Below, one piece after another: positions 33,003-41,325 of a stretch of DNA of 42,575 nt. Made by a program: the position numbers and the translations under genes. Positions within the stretch are counted from its first letter, which is position 1, and each line of letters starts with the position of its first letter. The stretch comes from CAZCPB01 sp964540295 (GTDB taxonomy: Bacteria; Planctomycetota; Phycisphaerae; Phycisphaerales; UBA1924). Where the stretch lies: the NCBI GenBank assembly GCA_964540295.1, contig CAZIMT010000007.1, positions 1 to 42,575 on the forward strand, read 5' to 3'. The notes below the pieces were generated by a model. That model had not been told where the DNA came from. It did no database searches and worked only from the letters and a program-made list of their open reading frames with translations.

Positions 33003-33881
33003 ATGCGCATCCTCCTCACCAACGACGACGGGCTTCACGCGCCCGGCATCATCGCCCTGCACGAGGCCATCACCGACGCCCACGGCCAGCACGGCTCGCC
33101 TCTCCGACTCGCCGCCCCCGGCTCAAAGACCGGCTCAAACACGGGCACCGACGAGACCACCGAAGTCTTCACCATCGCGCCGCTCACCGTCCAATCCGCC
33201 ACCAGCCACGGCATCACCTACCACGAGCCGATCATGGTCCGCCCGATGCCCGTCACGCCGCAGATGCACGGCATCGCCGTCGATGGGCGCCCCGCCGACT
33301 GTGTCAAACTCGCCATCTCCTCGCTCTGGTCCGACCACTACGGGCCCAACGCGCACGGCAAGCCCTCGCGCCCCGACCTGCTGATCTCCGGCATGAACGC
33401 GGGCGCGAATTGCGGCGTCAACGTCATCTATTCGGGCACCGTCGCCGCCGCCATCGAGGGCGCGTTCCTGGGCGTGCCGTCGATCGCGGTGAGCATGACG
33501 CTGGGCAAGGGCACGCCGCTGTTTGATGTCGCCGCGAACCACGCTCGCCGCACGCTCGACCTCATCCTCGCCCAAGGGCTCCCCGACAAGCACGAGTGCC
33601 TCAGCATCAACATCCCCGTCACCGAGAACGACGGGCTCATGCCCAAGATCGTCGTCTGCCCCATGAACACGCACGGCCTCGTCGATAAGTACGAACGCCG
33701 CGTCAGCCCCACCGGCAGCGTTTACTACTGGGCTAGCGGAAACGGCCTCGATTTCCACGCGACCGAAGAAGGCTCCGACGTGCAAAGCCTCAAGGCTGGC
33801 TGCATCACGATCACGCCCTTGGCGTATGACCTGACCAAGCACGCGAGCTTAGACCGTTGGCGCACCCGCCTGCAACGCTGA
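33003..33881 (+). CDS. surE: 5'/3'-nucleotidase SurE
   Basis: Metal-dependent nucleoside-monophosphate phosphatase of the SurE family. From the ATG at 33003, 292 aa. It shows the metal-binding start MRILLTNDDGLHAPGI (Asn7, Asp8, Asp9), VDGRPADCVKLAI, and the second metal/substrate loop DLLISGMNAGANCGVNVIYS followed by GTVAAAIEGAFLG. An insertion after AAPGSKTG (SNTGTDETTEV) makes it slightly long. Family A elements flank it on both sides. It converges on proC. Confidence 0.93.
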   Translation: MRILLTNDDGLHAPGIIALHEAITDAHGQHGSPLRLAAPGSKTGSNTGTDETTEVFTIAPLTVQSATSHGITYHEPIMVRPMPVTPQMHGIAVDGRPADCVKLAISSLWSDHYGPNAHGKPSRPDLLISGMNAGANCGVNVIYSGTVAAAIEGAFLGVPSIAVSMTLGKGTPLFDVAANHARRTLDLILAQGLPDKHECLSINIPVTENDGLMPKIVVCPMNTHGLVDKYERRVSPTGSVYYWASGNGLDFHATEEGSDVQSLKAGCITITPLAYDLTKHASLDRWRTRLQR

Positions 33882-33937
33882 AGCTTCGTTCCTGTTCGGC
33901 CATTGAGTCTGCTTCAGATACTTCTAATTTCTACTGG

Positions 33938-33985
33938 GATGGTTTTTCAACTCGTCTCTACTCCTTCTCCTTCTTGGTTCTGAAG
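33938..33985 (+). repeat. Hairpin + pyrimidine-tract element (family A) between surE and proC
   Basis: A degenerate core GGTTTTTCAACTCGTCTC is followed by TACTCCTTCTCCTTCTTGG. It lies between the converging 3' ends of surE and proC. Confidence 0.5.
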
Positions 33986-34015
33986 AAGACTCCTCACCAG
34001 TTGGCCACTCGGGCT

Positions 34016-34894
34016 CTACCTCCCCAGCTCTCTCCCGCGATCTCGCGCCGCCCGCATCGCCTCGACGAGCGCCAGCATCACGCCCGCTTCATCGAGCTTC
34101 TTGCAGGCCGCTTCGGTCGTCCCGCCTTTGCTCGTCACGGCCGCGCGCAGCTTCTCGGGCGCTTCGGCCGAATCCGCGAGCAGGTTCCCCGCGCCCGCGA
34201 TTGTTTCGCGCACGATGTCGCGAGCCGTGGGCTCGTCAAAGCCAAGCCGCACGCTCGCCTGGATCATCGCCTCGGCGAGATAGAACACGTACGCCGGCCC
34301 CGAGCCCGCGACGGCCGTGAAGGCGTCCATGAGCGATTCCTCGATCGTGACCACCATCGGCCCGACGCCGCCGAAGATCTCGCGCGCGAACGCGTCATCG
34401 CCGGGCCGAGTGCCTGCGCCCGAGCACAGCGCCGTGATCCCCTGGCGGATCTTCGCGGGCAGGTTCGGCATGGCGCGCACGACACGCACCTCCGCGCCCG
34501 ACGCCGCGCCCAACGCCACGCCTAAAACAGCACGGACCTTGGCGGTCGGCGTTCCGGCCAGGATCGAGATCACCACGCGCGACTCGGCCGCCAGCAGCTC
34601 GCGGACCTCTTCGGCCAGCCTCATCAGCATCTGCGGCTTCACCGCCAGCAGCACCTGCGCTTCCCCGCCCTTGTCTTCCTTGCCGATCGCCGCACCGATC
34701 GCGTCGGCGGCGTGCGCGAACGTCGCCACGCCCAGCGCCTTGAACGCCGCACGCTTGGCCTCGTCAGGCTCGGCGACCGCGACGAACCCGCGCATCAGCG
34801 GCCTCGTCCCGGCCATGCCCCCCGAAACGATCGCCAGCCCCATGTTCCCGCCGCCGATCACCGCCAGCGGCGGGTTTCGTCCATCAGTAGGCAT
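34016..34894 (-). CDS. proC: Pyrroline-5-carboxylate reductase
   Basis: Last step of proline synthesis, NAD(P)H-dependent. From the ATG at 34894 (GAGGA 5 nt upstream, preferred over an ATG four codons earlier), 292 aa. It shows the Rossmann motif LAVIGGGNMGLAIV, VLLAVKPQ, MPNLPAKIRQGITAL, the substrate motif AVAGSGPAYVFYLAEAM and the ProC signature TSKGGTTEAACKKLDE. It diverges from accA over about 200 bp that hold two family A elements. Confidence 0.95.
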   Translation of the reverse strand: MPTDGRNPPLAVIGGGNMGLAIVSGGMAGTRPLMRGFVAVAEPDEAKRAAFKALGVATFAHAADAIGAAIGKEDKGGEAQVLLAVKPQMLMRLAEEVRELLAAESRVVISILAGTPTAKVRAVLGVALGAASGAEVRVVRAMPNLPAKIRQGITALCSGAGTRPGDDAFAREIFGGVGPMVVTIEESLMDAFTAVAGSGPAYVFYLAEAMIQASVRLGFDEPTARDIVRETIAGAGNLLADSAEAPEKLRAAVTSKGGTTEAACKKLDEAGVMLALVEAMRAARDRGRELGR

Positions 34895-34969
34895 GCAATT
34901 CCTCATTCAATCCAGCCAACGCTCTCCGAATGCACCGCAAGCGTACTCCGGCTCTCCAACCACTCATGT

Positions 34970-35070
34970 GGGGCAGGCGTCCCGCCTGCCTTCCTCTCTC
35001 TTTCTCTCCTTACTCCTCTACTTTTTCTAAGTGAGGCAGGTTTTCAACCCGCGTCTACTCTCCTCCTTCT
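34970..35070 (+). repeat. Two hairpin + pyrimidine-tract elements (family A) between proC and accA
   Basis: The first unit pairs GGCAGGCG (34972-34979) with CGCCTGCC (34983-34990) around TCC and is followed by a long CT tract to about 35030. The second unit starts GTGAGGCAGGTTTTCAACCC (35031) and is followed by CTACTCTCCTCCTTCTTC. Confidence 0.7.
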
Positions 35071-35088
35071 TCGCTCGAGCAGAGCTTC

Positions 35089-35094
35089 TAGAAT
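35089..35094 (+). promoter_or_regulatory. Candidate -10 box of accA (leaderless)
   Basis: TAGAAT ends 6 nt before the accA ATG, and no Shine-Dalgarno is visible. It is the most consensus-like -10 of the leaderless candidates. Confidence 0.45.
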
Positions 35095-35100
35095 CTGTGT

Positions 35101-36207
35101 ATGTCTAGGTTCTATCAGCTTGACTTTGAAAAACCCATCACCGAGCTCGAACAGCGCATCGACGCCGCCGAGGCTCGCCTCAAGCACGAGCTTTCCATCG
35201 CTGGCGTCACGCTCCCGCCCGCCGACGCCGAGGAGCCGAGCGCCGGGCAGTACGCCGCGCTCGATCCGGACTTAGATCCGGCCATCAGGCAGCTTCGCAC
35301 CCAGATCGCCGAACTACGCGTCCAGCGCGAGGCCAAGCTCACCGACATCTACACCAAGCTCAACCCTTGGCAGACCGTCCGCGTCGCACGCCACCCCGAC
35401 CGCCCGCAGACGCGCGACTACATCAACATGATCTGCCGCGACTTCGCCGAGCTGCACGGCGACCGTCGCTTCGGCGACGACCCCGCCATGGTCACCGGCT
35501 TCGGACGCATCGGCCCGCTCAAGTGCCTCATCGTCGGGCATCAAAAGGGCAAGGAAACCAGCGAAAAGATCGCGTGCCACTTCGGCTGTGCGCACCCCGA
35601 AGGCTATCGCAAGGCTCTCGCCAAAATGCAGCTCGCCGCGAAGTTCGGCCAACCCATCGTCACGCTCGTCGATACGCCCGGCGCCTACCCCGGGCTGGGG
35701 GCCGAGCAGCGCGGGCAGGCCGAGGCTATCGCGGTGAACATGCGCGAGATGAGCCGCATCCCCGTGCCGATCGTCAGCATCATCATCGGCGAGGGCGGGT
35801 CGGGCGGCGCGCTGGGCATCGCCGTCGCCGACCGCGTCGCCATGCTCCAGAACTCGTGGTACTCGGTCATCAGCCCCGAGGGGTGCGCGGCGATTCTTTG
35901 GAAGGAAGCCAACGAGCAGACCAACTCTGCGGCCGCACGCTCACTCAAGCTGACCGCCAAGGACAACCTCGAACTGGGCATCATCGACCACATCATCCCC
36001 GAGCCCATCGGCGGGGCGCACCGCAACCCGCGCGCGACGGCCGACTCTCTTCAGGCGTGGATCGTCGCGGAGGTTCGCCAGTTGCAGGAGATCGACGCCG
36101 CAACGCTGCTGGACGATCGTTACAACCGCTTCCGCCGGTTGGGGCAATACGCCGAACAGCCCGGCGAAGTGGCGGCCGCGGACCCCGCCGCCATGCCGAG
36201 TTTGTGA
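35101..36207 (+). CDS. accA: Acetyl-CoA carboxylase carboxyltransferase subunit alpha
   Basis: Transfers CO2 from carboxybiotin to acetyl-CoA together with AccD, giving malonyl-CoA for fatty acid synthesis. The 368-aa protein starts with the helical region FYQLDFEKPITELEQRI, then has LHGDRRFGDDPAMVTGFGRI, HQKGKETSEKIACHFGCAHP, VTLVDTPGAYPGLGAEQRGQ, and SIIIGEGGSGGALGIAVADR, all AccA hallmarks. It is about 50 residues longer than E. coli AccA because of an insertion in the N-terminal helices (ADAEEPSAGQYAALDPDLDP) and a longer tail. accD is not in the window. Confidence 0.96.
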   Translation: MSRFYQLDFEKPITELEQRIDAAEARLKHELSIAGVTLPPADAEEPSAGQYAALDPDLDPAIRQLRTQIAELRVQREAKLTDIYTKLNPWQTVRVARHPDRPQTRDYINMICRDFAELHGDRRFGDDPAMVTGFGRIGPLKCLIVGHQKGKETSEKIACHFGCAHPEGYRKALAKMQLAAKFGQPIVTLVDTPGAYPGLGAEQRGQAEAIAVNMREMSRIPVPIVSIIIGEGGSGGALGIAVADRVAMLQNSWYSVISPEGCAAILWKEANEQTNSAAARSLKLTAKDNLELGIIDHIIPEPIGGAHRNPRATADSLQAWIVAEVRQLQEIDAATLLDDRYNRFRRLGQYAEQPGEVAAADPAAMPSL

Positions 36208-36313
36208 ATCACTTCATTCAGAGTGCTCCTAATTCGCGGCACCTCTCAACCAGTTGTGGTCTAACGGTTTCGAACAGGCGGGCGTCTACCGGGGATTGCG
36301 GTCCCGAGAACCT

Positions 36314-36342
36314 TTGACTGACCTCGAACGCACGCCTACCCT
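36314..36342 (+). promoter_or_regulatory. Candidate promoter of the DksA-like gene
   Basis: TTGACT (36314-36319), a 17-bp spacer and TACCCT (36337-36342), giving a leader of about 100 nt before the GTG at 36449. The 240-bp stretch 36208-36448 holds no gene. Confidence 0.4.
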
Positions 36343-36448
36343 TCACGCTTGCCTAGTTTCGGGCTGTTTTCGAACGGCTATGGGAAAGAACCGCGGCGGG
36401 CGCGTGACTCCCAACCCCGGGGAAACAGTCTGACGACAGGGGAACACC

Positions 36449-37578
36449 GTGCCTCGGAACGCTACCCCAACCAAGTCAAAGACCAAACCCAGCGCCAAAC
36501 CCAGCGCCAAACCCAGCGATAGGCCCAGCATTAGGCTCGCCGCGAAGAAGATGCCGCGCGCGGTCGTCAAAGCGAGCAAGTCCTCAAAGCCCGCCGCGCA
36601 GACCGCGAAGAAAGCACCAACGAAACCCAAGGCCAAGTCGCCGGTCAAAGTTGCTGTGAAGAACTCAACCAAGCTCGCTTCCAAACCAACAGTCAAACCA
36701 ACAGTCAAGCCAACAATCAAACGATCCGCAAAGCCAACTCCAAAGCTCGTGACCAAGCCGGTCGCCAAGGCCGCCGCGAAGCTCACAGCCAAGGTTGATC
36801 TCAAAGCTCTCAAGCCCGCGACCACTCCCGCGAACAAGCCGGAAGCTGGCAAGTCCAAGGCCGCCCTGAACGGCTCACCCGCTGGAGTCAAAGAACCAGC
36901 CAAGGCGACCGACGCTGCCAAACAGAGCGGTAAAGTCGAGGGCAAAGTCGAGGGCAAAGTCGAGGGCAAAGTCGAGGGCAAGGACGACGGCAAGACCTCC
37001 CGCAAGGGCATCACCATCGTCACGCCCAAGCCCATCAGACGCTCACGCCCCAAGATCGTCACCGCCCCAACGCCCCCGGGCGTCGGCGGCCTGATGAGCA
37101 AGCTCGGCCCGGCTCGCAAGCCGCTGATCTCCTCGGGCCCCAAGGCCGCACACTCGGTGCCGCTCGGATCGCACCGCCCGCAGATCCACGTCGAGGTGCC
37201 CAAGCCCGACCTGCGCACGCCCTACAAAAAGCCCGAACTGGCAAAGTTCAAGGTCATCCTCCTCCGCAAGCGCGACGAGCTCATCACCGACATCAACACG
37301 ATGGAGAACGAGGCCCTCAAGGGCGAGAGCGGCTCGCTCTCCAACCTTCCTCAGCACATCGCCGAGCAGGGCTCAGAGACCTATGAACAGTCGCTCGCAC
37401 TAGACCTTGCCGCCGCCGATCGCAAGCTGCTTAAAGAGATCGACGAGGCTCTGCGCCGCATCGACCTAGGCACCTACGGCGTGTGCGAGCTCACCGGCAA
37501 GCTCATCAAGGCCGAGCGGCTCGAAGAACTTCCTTGGGCCCGCTACTCCATCGAGGCCGCCCGAGAGCTCGAACGCCG
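36449..37578 (+). CDS. DksA/TraR-like protein with histone-H1-like lysine-rich N-terminus (3' end in gap)
   Basis: From a GTG at 36449 (AGGGGA upstream). Residues about 1-205 are a Lys/Pro/Ala-rich arm built of short repeats (KPSA, KPTV, KVEG), like the C-terminal tail of histone H1. The rest matches DksA/TraR: a coiled-coil hairpin (KFKVILLRKRDELITDINTM, LALDLAAADRKLLKEIDEAL) and RIDLGTYGVCELTGKLIKAE. The zinc finger is degenerate: of four cysteines only Cys346 remains (CELT, then SIEA). It could combine RNA polymerase or nucleoid binding with non-specific DNA contact. The last residues run into a 100-N gap. lspA follows. Confidence 0.82.
36484..36519 (+). repeat. 12-bp tandem repeat encoding KPSA
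   Basis: Three copies of CAAACCCAGCGC, in frame. Confidence 0.9.
36932..36979 (+). repeat. 12-bp tandem repeat encoding KVEG
   Basis: Four perfect copies of AAAGTCGAGGGC, in frame. The unit length preserves the reading frame if copy number changes. Confidence 0.95.
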
Positions 37579-37678
37579 NNNNNNNNNNNNNNNNNNNNNN
37601 NNNNNNNNNNNNNNNNNNNNNNNNNNNNNNNNNNNNNNNNNNNNNNNNNNNNNNNNNNNNNNNNNNNNNNNNNNNNNN
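37579..37678. other. Assembly gap (100 N) between the DksA-like gene and lspA
   Basis: Placeholder-length gap. It hides the end of the DksA-like gene and part of the spacer; the flanks do not overlap. Confidence 0.99.
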
Positions 37679-37737
37679 AGCCTGATCTGGAAAGCCTTAC
37701 CGGGACCGACCTCGACCTCGCTCGTCGGACCACGCCG

Positions 37738-38427
37738 ATGGAACAACCCCCCGCTGATCTCCAGAGCCAACCATCACGCACCGCTCACGCCACCGCGTGG
37801 CGCGACGGGCGCTCTTGGCTCGTCCTCATGCTCGTCACCGTGATCGGGCTCGTCGCCGACTTGGCCAGCAAGGAACTCGCGTTCCGTCACGTCGCCAGCA
37901 TCCCGGTGGAGATCAACCGCGACGACGTCTTGGTCGGCCCCCCGCTGGGCCGGCTCATCCCGCCGCACGAGCCTGTCGTCGTCGTCCCGAAGTTGCTCGA
38001 GTTCACGCTCGTGCTCAACCCCGGGGCGGTCTTCGGAATCGGCTCGGGCAAGCGTTGGTTCTTCGTTGCCTTCACAGCCGCCGCCATCGCCTTCGCCTTC
38101 TGGATGTTCGCCAAGTGGACCACCTCGCGCGACCGCTGGGCTCACGCCGCCGTCGGCCTGCTGCTCGCGGGCGGGCTGGGGAATCTTTACGACCGCCTGC
38201 TCTACGCCTGCGTCCGCGATTTCATCCACCCCCTGCCCGGCATGAACCTTCCCTTCGGATGGTCGTACCCGTGGGGCTCGGGCTCGGGCGCGCGAGAGAT
38301 CTGGCCCTATGTCTCCAACGTCGCGGACCTGCTGCTCATCATCGGGATCGCGGCCTTGGTCGTCCATACCTGGCGCTCGGGCTCGCAGCATTCCGCCGCA
38401 AACGCCGCGAGCCCGCCAGCCGCATGA
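37738..38427 (+). CDS. lspA: Lipoprotein signal peptidase (signal peptidase II)
   Basis: Inner-membrane aspartyl protease that cleaves lipoprotein signal peptides. From the ATG at 37738, 229 aa, with four hydrophobic helices (LVLMLVTVIGLVADLASKEL, FFVAFTAAAIAFAFWMF, AAVGLLLAGGLGNLYDRL, VADLLLIIGIAALVVH). The catalytic aspartates are Asp161 in CVRDFIHP and Asp197 in NVADLL, with GNLYDR between. Insertions (VEINRDDVLVGPPLGRLIPP, and one after IHPLPG) make it longer than the usual 160-170 aa. The in-frame sequence preceding it comes from across the gap and is not counted. Confidence 0.93.
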   Translation: MEQPPADLQSQPSRTAHATAWRDGRSWLVLMLVTVIGLVADLASKELAFRHVASIPVEINRDDVLVGPPLGRLIPPHEPVVVVPKLLEFTLVLNPGAVFGIGSGKRWFFVAFTAAAIAFAFWMFAKWTTSRDRWAHAAVGLLLAGGLGNLYDRLLYACVRDFIHPLPGMNLPFGWSYPWGSGSGAREIWPYVSNVADLLLIIGIAALVVHTWRSGSQHSAANAASPPAA

Positions 38428-38506
38428 ACCAACCTCACGCGCCAGCGCGAGATGATTCTTCCGCGCACTCAACAGGCACTCAACGCGCACTCAACCCGCA
38501 GCCCAC

Positions 38507-39322
38507 GTGAAGCTCATGCCACTCCGCGCCGACTCTATCACCTGCGGCTACGACGCCACCAAGCCCGTCCTCCGAGGCCTGACCGCTTCGTTCAGCCCCG
38601 GGGCCCTCACCGCGATCATCGGCCCCAACGGCGCGGGAAAAACCACGCTTCTTCGCGCACTTCTCGGCGTGCTCACTCCTTCCGCTGGCCGGGTCATGCT
38701 CGACGACATCGACCTCACCGCGATGACCGCCGCACGTCGGGCACGCTCGATCGTCTACGTCCCGCAGCGTTCTTCGCTAGCCTTCGCGTACACCGCCCGG
38801 GCCGTCGTCGCGATGGGGCTTTACGCCGATCAGGCGAGCCTGAATCAGTCCGTCGTCGCCGCCGCTCTTGAACAGGTCGGGCTCTCGAACGTCGCCGACA
38901 CTCCTCTCGCCACGCTCAGCGCCGGCCAGCAGCAGCGCATCACCTTCGCCCGCGCCCTGGCGCAACTCTCGCTCTCGTCCGGCGGAGCAGGCAAAGCCAG
39001 CGCCCCGCGCGTACTGCTGGCCGACGAGCCCGTCGCGTCGATGGACCCGCGGCACGCGCTGGCCACCATGGCCGCGCTCCGCGACCTGGCGCGGCAAGGG
39101 GTGGCCGTGGTCGTGGCGATGCACGATCTCAGCAGCGTGCTCCGAGACGCAGATCAGACCCTCGTGCTCGGATCGTCCGGTGCCGTGATCGCGGCTGGCC
39201 TCACCGACGCGGTGCTGACTCCCGCCGTCGTGCGCGAGGCCTTCGGCGTACCATTTCAGGCGATAGAATCCGGCGGGCGAGTAGTCGCGCTGCTGCCTCA
39301 ACTCCTCGACGCAACGCCTTGA
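38507..39322 (+). CDS. ABC transporter ATP-binding protein (iron/heme-type, FecE-like)
   Basis: The 271-aa ATPase has Walker A GPNGAGKTTLLRALLG, Q-loop region VYVPQRSSLAFAYTARAVV, signature LSAGQQQRITFARALAQL (LSAGQ rather than LSGGQ), Walker B VLLADEPVASMDPRHAL and the switch His in AMHDLSSVLRDAD. The overall pattern resembles FecE/BtuD-type importers of iron complexes. No permease or binding protein is adjacent, so the substrate cannot be assigned. Start is a GTG at 38507 or the in-frame ATG at 38516. Confidence 0.85.
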   Translation: MKLMPLRADSITCGYDATKPVLRGLTASFSPGALTAIIGPNGAGKTTLLRALLGVLTPSAGRVMLDDIDLTAMTAARRARSIVYVPQRSSLAFAYTARAVVAMGLYADQASLNQSVVAAALEQVGLSNVADTPLATLSAGQQQRITFARALAQLSLSSGGAGKASAPRVLLADEPVASMDPRHALATMAALRDLARQGVAVVVAMHDLSSVLRDADQTLVLGSSGAVIAAGLTDAVLTPAVVREAFGVPFQAIESGGRVVALLPQLLDATP

Positions 39323-39334
39323 ACTGACAGACCG

Positions 39335-40069
39335 ATGACCCAACAACAAGTCATTCAACTCATCGTGGTGGTCTTGGTCGCAGGGTCCTCCGTGATCACC
39401 TGGGTTTTCCGCAAGCTCTCGGAGCAAGCGGCTCTCAAGAAGGCGGAGGGCCAGCGCGAACGAGAGAAGCTCGAAGTGCTCCGCACCGGCCGAATTGAAT
39501 CGGATGAACCACGCCGGGCGCAGGCTCGCCCTGCCGCCGGTGCGGAAGACCTCGAACAACTCGCCCGACGCCGGGCCGAACAACTTCGTCAGCTGCGCGA
39601 GATGCAGCTCGCGAAGCAGCGTGCCGCTGGCGGCGTCGCGACTCCCACCACCACCGCTCGCAACCCGATCCGGTCCATCCCCGGCAGCTCAGGGCCGACC
39701 GTGCCGGGCCGACGCACGCCCTCACCCGTCCTCACGGATCCCGGCCAGAGCCGCGTCGAAGAGCGCCGCGTGAAGCAGGCTCAGAGAGCTCAGAAAGCAC
39801 AGCTCGAAGCTCTCCGCCGCGCCGAGTCTGAGGCCCTCAAGCTCGAGCTCACCGCATCTCGAAAGACGATCGAAGTTCCGAGAACTTCCGCTTCGCTCAG
39901 CGCGATGGACGATCGTCGCAATGAGAGGTCGGACGATCGTTCGATCCTGTCCACCAGACCTCGCCCCTCACCTCTCGCTGGCATGACCCGCGCCGACTGG
40001 AAGCGCGCGTTCCTCGCCAAGGAAGTTCTGGGCAAGCCAATCTCGATGCGGCTCGATCACCTGCGCTGA
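39335..40069 (+). CDS. Single-pass membrane protein with coiled-coil domain and conserved C-terminal motif
   Basis: The 244-aa protein begins with one transmembrane helix (VIQLIVVVLVAGSSVITWVF). Charged helical stretches rich in Arg/Glu/Gln follow (DLEQLARRRAEQLRQLREMQ, then RRVKQAQRAQKAQLEALRRA), separated by a Pro/Thr linker. It ends MTRADWKRAFLAKEVLGKPI before SMRLDHLR, resembling a short motif at the end of many uncharacterised planctomycete membrane proteins (recollection, not searched). Orientation is probably N-terminus out with a cytoplasmic coiled coil. It starts 12 bp after the ABC ATPase and may be co-transcribed. Function unknown. Confidence 0.7.
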   Translation: MTQQQVIQLIVVVLVAGSSVITWVFRKLSEQAALKKAEGQREREKLEVLRTGRIESDEPRRAQARPAAGAEDLEQLARRRAEQLRQLREMQLAKQRAAGGVATPTTTARNPIRSIPGSSGPTVPGRRTPSPVLTDPGQSRVEERRVKQAQRAQKAQLEALRRAESEALKLELTASRKTIEVPRTSASLSAMDDRRNERSDDRSILSTRPRPSPLAGMTRADWKRAFLAKEVLGKPISMRLDHLR

Positions 40070-40083
40070 TCTTCGGAGGCATG

Positions 40084-40125
40084 GGGCAGCGGGTAACGGG
40101 CAATGGGCAATGGGCAGTGAGTAAT
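40084..40125 (+). repeat. Heptanucleotide tandem repeat
   Basis: Six consecutive 7-mers, all variants of GGGCAAT (GGGCAGC, GGGTAAC, GGGCAAT twice, GGGCAGT, GAGTAAT), between two genes. They resemble the short tandemly repeated heptamers known from cyanobacteria. Confidence 0.85.
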
Positions 40126-40167
40126 GAGAGCTGGTGGTTCTTTTCTGCACTTGCGTGCTTCCCGCTT

Positions 40168-41325
40168 ATGAACTTCGATCAATCGCCACCAGCAGACTTG
40201 GCCCGCTATCACCGTCAGATGCTCCTGCCCGGCATCGGGGCGGGCGGTCAGCAGCGGCTCGCGTCGGGTCACGCGCTCGTCGTCGGAGTCGGCGCACTAG
40301 GCTGCGCGTCGGCCGAACTTCTGACCCGCGCTGGCGTCGGCCAACTCACGGTCATCGACCGCGACGTGGTCGAGTTGACCAACCTCCAGCGGCAGTCTCT
40401 CTTCGACGAGCGTGACGCCGCGGAAGGCCTGCCCAAAGCCGTCGCCGCATCTCAGCGTCTTCACCGGATCAACAGCCAAGTCCGGGTCACGCCCATCGTC
40501 GAGGACTTCACCCCTCGCGCCGCACGCCGCCGCTTCGCCGCGCCGAGCTTTGACGTGATCATCGACGGCACAGACAACTTCGAGACTCGCTACCTGCTCA
40601 ACGATCTGGCGATCAAGCACGGCATCCCCTACTGCTACGGCGGCGTGATCGGCACGCACGGCATGGCGTTCACCGTCCGCCCGGGCCTGACGCCGTGCCT
40701 GCGCTGTCTGTTCGATCAGCCGCCGCCCGCGGGGACGACGCCGACCTGCGACACCGCTGGCGTGCTCGGGCCAGCCGTGCAGATCGTGGCGGCGTGGCAG
40801 GCCACGGACGCGCTCAAGTTGCTGCTGGGCCACGGTTCGCTAGTTAAGCCTGAACTCCGCGAGTTCGATCTCTGGGCGGGGACGCAACGCGCCATCACGC
40901 TCGCGGCGTCCACGCCGCAACACGCGCCGCAACACGCGCCCCAGTCCAACGTCTGCGTCTGTTGCGGGCAGCGTCGCTTCGAGTATGCCGACGCGCCCGG
41001 GAGTGACGACGGAGCCACCCTCTGCGGCCAGAACGCCGTGCAGATCCCGGCCCGGTTCGTCGCCGAGCACGACAGCACGCTCGACGACGCGCACGCGAGC
41101 AGGGGCGCGAACACAATCGATCTGCCCGCCCTCGCCGAACGTCTGCGCCCCCACGGCCCTGTCACCGTCTCGCCCTTCTTCCTCCGCGCCACGCTCACCC
41201 GCGAACGTTCGACGACGCAGACCTCGATCGAGCTCACCGTCTTCCCCGACGGCCGCTCCATCGTCCGCGGCGTGAGCACCGCCGCCGCCGCACGAACCCT
41301 CTACGCCCGCTACGTAGGTTCGTGA
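40168..41325 (+). CDS. ThiF/MoeB/HesA-family adenylyltransferase
   Basis: E1-like enzyme that adenylates the C-terminal Gly of a ubiquitin-like sulfur carrier (ThiS or MoaD type). From the ATG at 40168, 385 aa. It shows RYHRQMLLPGIGAGGQQRL, the ATP loop LVVGVGALGCASAELL, the Asp/Arg motif DRDVVELTNLQRQSLF, DGTDNFETRYLLND, and TCDTAGVLGP with the candidate thioester Cys. Zinc-type CxxC pairs occur as CLRC and CVCC. The C-terminal part (about 290-385) is not a typical rhodanese domain; it ends with VFPDGRSIVRGVSTA, like ThiF-type tails. No sulfur carrier is adjacent, so thiamine or molybdopterin role is unresolved. Confidence 0.87.
   Translation: MNFDQSPPADLARYHRQMLLPGIGAGGQQRLASGHALVVGVGALGCASAELLTRAGVGQLTVIDRDVVELTNLQRQSLFDERDAAEGLPKAVAASQRLHRINSQVRVTPIVEDFTPRAARRRFAAPSFDVIIDGTDNFETRYLLNDLAIKHGIPYCYGGVIGTHGMAFTVRPGLTPCLRCLFDQPPPAGTTPTCDTAGVLGPAVQIVAAWQATDALKLLLGHGSLVKPELREFDLWAGTQRAITLAASTPQHAPQHAPQSNVCVCCGQRRFEYADAPGSDDGATLCGQNAVQIPARFVAEHDSTLDDAHASRGANTIDLPALAERLRPHGPVTVSPFFLRATLTRERSTTQTSIELTVFPDGRSIVRGVSTAAAARTLYARYVGS

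Noticed and set aside
36932..36979. Regular repeats considered as a CRISPR-like array
   Set aside because: Units are 12 bp, in frame, without spacers, inside a protein-coding gene.
36343..37218. Open frame opposite the lysine-rich arm of the DksA-like protein, full of LGL/VGL repeats
   Set aside because: It is the antisense image of the Lys/Pro/Ala codon repeats; the hydrophobic repeats follow directly from that.
37483..37737. Reading frame joining the DksA-like gene to lspA across the gap as one fusion
   Set aside because: Continuity is an artefact of 100 placeholder N; lspA has its own ATG at 37738 and a complete domain.
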